A stretch of DNA of 35,244 nt from a virus. The stretch spans positions 1 through 35,244 of IMG/VR virus record IMGVR_UViG_3300027906_000062. One strand, written 5' to 3'. Positions 30,771 through 35,244 of the stretch are shown here, in pieces (position 1 is the stretch's first letter; every line of letters begins with the position of its first letter). The notes beneath the pieces are model-generated. The model did no database searches. It saw nothing but the letters and a program-made list of their open reading frames with translations, and was not told where the DNA came from. The position numbers and the translations under genes are program-made.

Positions 30771-32247
30771 CTTCTGCACCCTGTATTTCTGGTTCAACTG
30801 CGCTAGTTTGCGCTCCAAATGGCTGAAATGCCGTAGATACGCCGTATTGTTCTGCTAATTTTGTCTCTCTGTCGTGCTGTTCAAACAATTCCTCTACATC
30901 GCGGCCGTAAGCGGCTTGAATATCGCTCATTGTTACCTGGCCAGACTTTAGGCCCAGGATGTTGGCCTGTATTTCCTTCTGCGGATCTACATAACTCCAA
31001 GATCTAGGAATAAACGTAGTTGATTCAGCAAACTTATCAAATCTAGTCATAGGAAGGGGTATTTGATTCGTAGTCATGGCCATTTCTAACCATTCTTTAA
31101 ATACTGGCTCTATAAAGTGTGCAATTACAAATTCTTGTATAACTCCAAACTGTGCGCGGTCTTCTAGTGAGCCTGCGCGGATAGAACTGTAATTAACTGA
31201 ACTTAAATCGTTAGCTAGTGAGTGATAACTGATATTTAAACCACTAGATATACCCCTAAGTATGGCTTTTTCAAAGGCATCAAAGGCAGATGTGGGGTGA
31301 TTAGGCTCAAAACTCTTAAAATCCATGCCGCTTGGTAGCTGCTCAAAGGTGCCTGGTTCTGCTTCCATGATAGGTGAATAGGTATCTTCGTAGTCTTCAC
31401 CTAAATAACCATCACCACCAGGCGAGGTATAGAACCCCATTTTGCAAGCTGCAAGCCTGGAAGCGGTTAATTCTGCCTGCCTATAACCATTTAAAGTGTG
31501 TATTTTGTCCATTGCTGTGGCTGTCCAAGGAACACCGCGAGTCATTTCTGGCCTTTCTTGCATATAGGCATGGATCATTTCATTGGCAGGGATCCTAATA
31601 TATTTTTCAGATCTTAAAGTTGCATAAGTTGGATCATCGTAGGGGTGTTGTTTGAATAAGTGGTAAGCCAATGGTCTTCCAACGGCATTAGTTTCAACTC
31701 CCATTCTTATATTCGCATCACCTTCTGCTTTTTGACTTAATTCCTCATCTAAGTGGTCAGCTTCTACAAATTGAATGGAATAATTAAAAGGATTATCTTT
31801 TGTCTTAACGTGCTTAACTAAACACTCTCCATCTCTGGCTAATGTCTCAACAAATAGCTTTTGAGAGTCAATAAAACTTAATTTACCTGTTACGGTGCAA
31901 TTTTCTTTCTTACACCACCTGGCAAACTCGCGCTCTATGATCTGATTGCCTACTAAATCTAGCTGACCGTTATCATCTCTGGCCTTGCATGAGAGTCTTA
32001 TACCTTTTGTGCCTATAACATTAGCGGATAATAATGCTAAATAACGCTTAACATAGGAGTCATTTCTGGCTAATTCTCTGGATCTATCTCTTAATGTGCG
32101 TAGGGCAGGGGCCAGTTCTGCATCAGCAGACTTTGAATTGCTAAAAAAATCAGCAAATAAACGGCCTTTGTTTGCACCTGCGTAGCTTCGTAGGTTAAAA
32201 GGTCTTGTTTTTTTTCGTCCACCAAATAGTCTTTTATACCAGGGCAT
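30763..32247 (-). CDS. Portal protein (lambda gpB family)
   Basis: 494 aa. N-terminal RSYAGANKGRLFADFFSNSK, LRTLRDRSRELARNDSYVKR, YLALLSANVIGTKGIRLSCK, FVETLARDGECLVKHVKTKD, and later ERPEMTRGVPWTATAMDKIH, LTASRLAACKMGFYTSPGG and RGISSGLNISYHSLANDLSS are all classic gpB-family portal motifs. It forms the dodecameric DNA gate. The start abuts the connector stop (TAAATG). No clip-like protease fusion is seen; the protease is with the capsid gene. Confidence 0.95.
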   Translation of the reverse strand: MPWYKRLFGGRKKTRPFNLRSYAGANKGRLFADFFSNSKSADAELAPALRTLRDRSRELARNDSYVKRYLALLSANVIGTKGIRLSCKARDDNGQLDLVGNQIIEREFARWCKKENCTVTGKLSFIDSQKLFVETLARDGECLVKHVKTKDNPFNYSIQFVEADHLDEELSQKAEGDANIRMGVETNAVGRPLAYHLFKQHPYDDPTYATLRSEKYIRIPANEMIHAYMQERPEMTRGVPWTATAMDKIHTLNGYRQAELTASRLAACKMGFYTSPGGDGYLGEDYEDTYSPIMEAEPGTFEQLPSGMDFKSFEPNHPTSAFDAFEKAILRGISSGLNISYHSLANDLSSVNYSSIRAGSLEDRAQFGVIQEFVIAHFIEPVFKEWLEMAMTTNQIPLPMTRFDKFAESTTFIPRSWSYVDPQKEIQANILGLKSGQVTMSDIQAAYGRDVEELFEQHDRETKLAEQYGVSTAFQPFGAQTSAVEPEIQGAEDE

Positions 32248-32838
32248 TTAAAATCTCGCTTTTATTAAGGATCCTGTGGCTTCGCCTTTACTAATCCTGT
32301 CTTTCTTCACTTCTAAGTTAACTTTGTATCTGTAAAACTCATACCAATCTCTAATTTCTTCTGGTGTCATACGGCTTAAAGATCTACCTGCAATACTCAT
32401 ACTGGATTGATCTATACTGGCCCTGGACTCCAACATTGCTTCTAGTGCATCAAACACTACTCTTGCGTGGGATCTAGGATCTGCCGTATCGGCATCTAAA
32501 TTAGGTTTTACGGTTACGAACCCAGTATTAACTACAACCCTTTGTGAAGATCCATTTGTAATGTATTCCTGAAATGTATAATCGCCTTTCGTATAGCTTG
32601 CGGTAGTAGCACTAGGAACCTCTATAATGTAGGCCGTAGAACTTTCCGTAATAACTGAACTAGCAAGTGTTATTTCTGTTGCGGCTGAACTTAATAATCT
32701 AAAGCTATAAGTTAGTGTGTAACTAGTAGGGATATAATCTGTTGCTATATCTTCTCTTTTCCATGCCCAACGATCACCAACCGTAAGTGTATCTGGCACA
32801 TTCCCAGGGTAGTTTGTGGAATCAAATAAATTAGCCAA
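32248..32838 (-). CDS. Head-tail connector-like protein (gpW-type C-terminus)
   Basis: 196 aa from a TTG start at 32838, with GAGG seven bases upstream. The N-terminal 115 residues are a beta domain (VGDRWAWKREDIATDYIPTS; YTLTYSFRLLSS). The C-terminal 80 residues, HARVVFDALEAMLESRASID, QSSMSIAGRSLSRMTPEEIR, DWYEFYRYKVNLEVKK, follow the gpW helical-hairpin pattern seen in lambda between terminase and portal. It is the first gene after late element A. Confidence 0.75.
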   Translation of the reverse strand: MANLFDSTNYPGNVPDTLTVGDRWAWKREDIATDYIPTSYTLTYSFRLLSSAATEITLASSVITESSTAYIIEVPSATTASYTKGDYTFQEYITNGSSQRVVVNTGFVTVKPNLDADTADPRSHARVVFDALEAMLESRASIDQSSMSIAGRSLSRMTPEEIRDWYEFYRYKVNLEVKKDRISKGEATGSLIKARF

Positions 32839-32866
32839 CCTTTGACCTCATACAGTTTTTTTAAAA

Positions 32867-32893
32867 CCGTAAGTTGCATTTTTGGCTTGTCAA
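32867..32893 (-). promoter_or_regulatory. Late control element, copy A (before head genes)
   Basis: Leftward strand: TTGACA, eight bases, ATGCAACTTACGG, lying five bases after the terminase stop. The 13-base right part is identical to copy B. It would drive connector, portal, capsid and tail genes. No good -10 lies 16-18 bases after TTGACA (TACGGT at 16), so an activator or altered polymerase is suspected. Confidence 0.7.
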
Positions 32894-32897
32894 CACT

Positions 32898-34724
32898 CTA
32901 CCAATCTTTAACGAATGATTTTTTTCTTTTAGTAGCGCGTCTTTCTTTTATTAGATCTCTTTCCTTTGGTTCCTTAATTGGGATTTCTTCTTGTATTTGT
33001 TCTATTGGATCTGGCTTATTTGCTATTCTTTCAAGGTCAGGGTTTAGTATATGTAGGGCCACTAAGCTATAGTTGTAACAATCCAAGGCTTCGTTTCTAT
33101 CCCTTTTTTGAACCCAGACTACAGATTTACGTCCTCTAACATATTTAATTGCTCTTTTCTCTGCCGTTAACTGTTTAAAGTATTCTTCATCCATTGTGGC
33201 TGCAAAGTGGATATAGCCTGGGCCTGGTTCGTCAACTTGCAACCAACTGAATAAAGTCTCTTTGCAGGTATCTACACCTGCGGCAAACAACTGAACTCTT
33301 TGCCTTCCAGATTGTGAACTCTTACCTGCTATTGGCTTGCCTGCCTGGCTCTGTCCTTTTATTGCAAAGATCCTTCTTCCTTGTCTTGGCTTTACAAAGT
33401 TATATACAGATTGTGTTTGATAACCTGAGTCAATAGACACGCAAGCTATGGACAAACTAGGTAATGTGTCTCTTTCATACCTTCGTTGTAGGTAATCATC
33501 CAATTCTTTCCATACCTGGTATTGTGTGGTTTCTCCCCAAAACACCAAATGCTCTATTACATAAGACTGTGAATCGAGGCCCCAACCAACAACGCTCATC
33601 TCTACCCTGTCTTCCTGGCAATCAACGCCTGCCGTTATAACTAACACTTCATCTGGAATACATGATTCATCCCAATTTTCACGCCTGGTCATTAGGCCTT
33701 CTGATTCTATTTCTTCGCCTTGATCTCGCCACACTTCGCCTAACGATGTATTGATCCATGTCTTTAACATTTCTGGGTGCTTCCTGGCCTGATTAAAACC
33801 AACAGCCATGGATTCCCAAGTTGACCAAGGAGAATACAATTCTGATATATGGAATCCTGCAATAGTGGTTGTTTCATTTTCTGCTCGCCATTCTCCGTTT
33901 CTTAACATCTGTATTTTGTGTTTTTCTTCCATAATGGATCCACATTCTTGGCATACATAATGTGCGGTTTCAGGCTCGTTTTCTTGCCAATGAATGTTGG
34001 CCCATTCCAACGTAATATGTTCATTACAATGCACACACGGCACCCAGAATCGGCGTTTATCGCTACTCTCAAATGCTGTTTGTATGCGAGATAATCCGTC
34101 TATTGTTGGGGTGGATGCCATGATGATTTTACGATTCCAGAAGGTGGTTGTTCTCTTTGTGGCCAACGCTATTGGATCTCCTTCTGTGCCTGCGCTTGGT
34201 GGGTATCTGTCGCACTCATCAACTAATAATATTCTTATAGGCCTACTTGCTAATCCGCTTGCGGAGTTGGCACCTGTTATGGTCATGTGGCCACCAGGAA
34301 ACTTCTTGTGCAATACCGTATTCTCACTATCTCTGGATCTAGGTTCTTTTACTTTATCTTCCAGGGCAGGGGAAGCGGCAAGCATTGGGGCCAATCTATC
34401 TTTTGAAAAGGATCTTCCCATTTCTATAGTTGGTTGTAGGCACATAATAGGGCAGGGATCCTGGGATATATAATATCCTAAGACATTAAGTAGTAATTCA
34501 GTCGCGCCAACTTGTGCGCTTTTCATAAACACTACTGTCTCTATATTGCGATCCACAATACAGTCCATTATTTCTCGTTGATAGGCCGCGCGTGATGTTC
34601 TCCATTTGCCTGGCTCTGCGCTAGATTCAGAAGTTAGAAAGCGGTAGTTATCCGCCCACTCACTAACCAGTAGCTTCTTTGGCGGTTTGAACGCTTTTGC
34701 TGTCTCCATCCATACCCATTCCAT
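32898..34724 (-). CDS. Terminase large subunit (lambda gpA family)
   Basis: About 608 aa from ATG 34724; in-frame ATGs at 34778 and 34709 are alternatives. Motifs: WADNYRFLTSESSAEPGKWR, the Walker-type FMKSAQVGATELLLN, Walker B ILLVDECDRYPPS, coupling motif IIMASTPTIDGLSRIQTAFE, a zinc-like CVHCNEHITLEW...CQECGS, and the nuclease region ITAGVDCQEDRVEMSVVGWG. It cuts concatemers at cos and pumps DNA into the head. Overlap with the small subunit gene is usual. Confidence 0.95.
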   Translation of the reverse strand: MEWVWMETAKAFKPPKKLLVSEWADNYRFLTSESSAEPGKWRTSRAAYQREIMDCIVDRNIETVVFMKSAQVGATELLLNVLGYYISQDPCPIMCLQPTIEMGRSFSKDRLAPMLAASPALEDKVKEPRSRDSENTVLHKKFPGGHMTITGANSASGLASRPIRILLVDECDRYPPSAGTEGDPIALATKRTTTFWNRKIIMASTPTIDGLSRIQTAFESSDKRRFWVPCVHCNEHITLEWANIHWQENEPETAHYVCQECGSIMEEKHKIQMLRNGEWRAENETTTIAGFHISELYSPWSTWESMAVGFNQARKHPEMLKTWINTSLGEVWRDQGEEIESEGLMTRRENWDESCIPDEVLVITAGVDCQEDRVEMSVVGWGLDSQSYVIEHLVFWGETTQYQVWKELDDYLQRRYERDTLPSLSIACVSIDSGYQTQSVYNFVKPRQGRRIFAIKGQSQAGKPIAGKSSQSGRQRVQLFAAGVDTCKETLFSWLQVDEPGPGYIHFAATMDEEYFKQLTAEKRAIKYVRGRKSVVWVQKRDRNEALDCYNYSLVALHILNPDLERIANKPDPIEQIQEEIPIKEPKERDLIKERRATKRKKSFVKDW

Positions 34725-35184
34725 CGGATTCTGTGTATTCTGACTTGGAGAGTTCGTTAAGTGTTTCATATATTTCATTAGTTAATAATTCTTCTGCTTC
34801 TGCATAGTGGTCTAGGCCTATAACTTGGTGCGCTAATTTAGAAGGTAGGTTTAATAGCTTGGCCCTTACGTTAGAAACAAATTCAGTCCAGGTAGATCTA
34901 ACATCATCAGCCTTTATTAAGCTGCTACTCAATACCTGCACTTCCATTTCTGCTTTATCAGCTTGAGCAGACGTTAAGCGCGTCTTATGTTCAGTAATGG
35001 TTCCATCATCGGTGTTTGATGTCATTCTGGCCTTCTTTCTCAAGTAGTTAATATAAGCCACCCTTGCTCTGTCTAAGTCCATTGGCTTACCAGGCGCGGA
35101 TGGCAATACATTTTGGGTTTTCAACCTTGAAACGTGTTCTGGGCGGCAGTCCAGGTGTTCTGCAATTTCTATGTTTGTAGCCAT
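34663..35184 (-). CDS. Terminase small subunit (Nu1-like)
   Basis: 173 aa. N-terminal winged HTH MATNIEIAEHLDCRPEHVSR then LKTQNVLPSAPGKPMDLDRA and RVAYINYLRKKARM is the Nu1 DNA-recognition pattern. The middle is a helical segment (SAQADKAEMEVQVLSSSLIK, ADDVRSTWTEFVSNVRAKLL NLPSKLA...). It binds cosB-type sites and recruits the large subunit, whose gene it overlaps. It is the gene nearest the genome end, as expected for a cos phage. Confidence 0.9.
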   Translation of the reverse strand: MATNIEIAEHLDCRPEHVSRLKTQNVLPSAPGKPMDLDRARVAYINYLRKKARMTSNTDDGTITEHKTRLTSAQADKAEMEVQVLSSSLIKADDVRSTWTEFVSNVRAKLLNLPSKLAHQVIGLDHYAEAEELLTNEIYETLNELSKSEYTESDGMGMDGDSKSVQTAKEATG

Positions 35185-35230
35185 GTGATTGATGTGGTCA
35201 AAAAAGGGCAGTATCTACAAAAATAACGCA
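35185..35230. other. Non-coding DNA upstream of the small terminase gene
   Basis: 46 bases between the small terminase start and the terminal repeat, AT-rich on the inner side. TTGACC is seen on the leftward strand just before the ATG, but no matching copy of the late element. This is the expected place for terminase binding sites. Confidence 0.4.
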
Positions 35231-35244
35231 GCGCGGAAACCTGT
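35231..35244. repeat. Terminal direct repeat, right copy
   Basis: GCGCGGAAACCTGT, identical to bases 1-14. See the left copy for interpretation as circular overlap or cohesive end. Confidence 0.85.

Noticed and set aside
33994-34473. A 159-aa forward open frame inside the large terminase gene
   Set aside because: Antisense shadow; the opposite strand carries all terminase motifs.
1-35244. tRNA genes
   Set aside because: No cloverleaf with the conserved T-loop GTTCRANNC pattern was recognised on either strand by eye; a proper scan could still find one.

Overview
The window looks like one complete genome of a tailed phage (siphovirus type, lambda-like packaging and HK97-fold capsid), about 35.2 kb and roughly 40% GC by eye. 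The same 14 bases stand at both ends, so the sequence is either circularly closed or carries filled-in cohesive ends. The ends lie directly upstream of the small terminase gene, where a lambdoid cos site would be expected. CsgG- and CsgF-type outer-membrane proteins and a lipoprotein signal point to a Gram-negative host. Gene content resembles uncultured marine proteobacterial phages, but the host cannot be named from sequence alone. No tRNA, rRNA, CRISPR array, insertion sequence or tyrosine integrase was seen.

Layout. Positions 73-4929 form a leftward operon: RHH-like putative repressor, SSB-like protein, PrimPol-helicase, a 129-bp repeat-rich gap that is a candidate origin, then small genes including a newly recognised 58-aa HTH protein. 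A divergent control region (4930-5042) separates it from a rightward early operon (5043-9459): short C5-type DNA methyltransferase, serine-recombinase-like protein lacking its catalytic arginines, several unknowns, YqaJ-type exonuclease, and a 54-aa zinc-ribbon protein. Everything from 35184 down to 9456 is leftward late functions: terminase, connector, portal, protease-capsid fusion, connectors, tail tube, frameshifted chaperone, tape measure, tail tip, tail fibre, a set of small membrane or nuclease genes, a curli-like/cyclase module, holin and lysozyme. Nearly all late genes overlap or abut, implying translational coupling.

The most unusual part is 10388-15139. Five overlapping genes encode a CsgF homologue, a CsgG homologue (curli export pore), a secreted protein built of curlin-like repeats, a secreted FecR-domain protein whose C-terminus also looks curlin-like, and a CHASE2-domain class III nucleotide cyclase with intact catalytic residues. 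The module sits between tail fibre and lysis genes with no promoter of its own that I can see, so it is probably expressed late. I infer a phage-encoded envelope system joining amyloid-type export to periplasmic sensing and cyclic-nucleotide synthesis.

A second notable feature is a three-copy element, TTGAC(A/G)-N8-ATGCAACTTAC, with identical spacing. It lies at the end of one gene and in front of the next, before the connector gene (32838), the tail fibre (18839) and the holin (10356). These are probable late promoters or control sites dividing the late region into transcription blocks.
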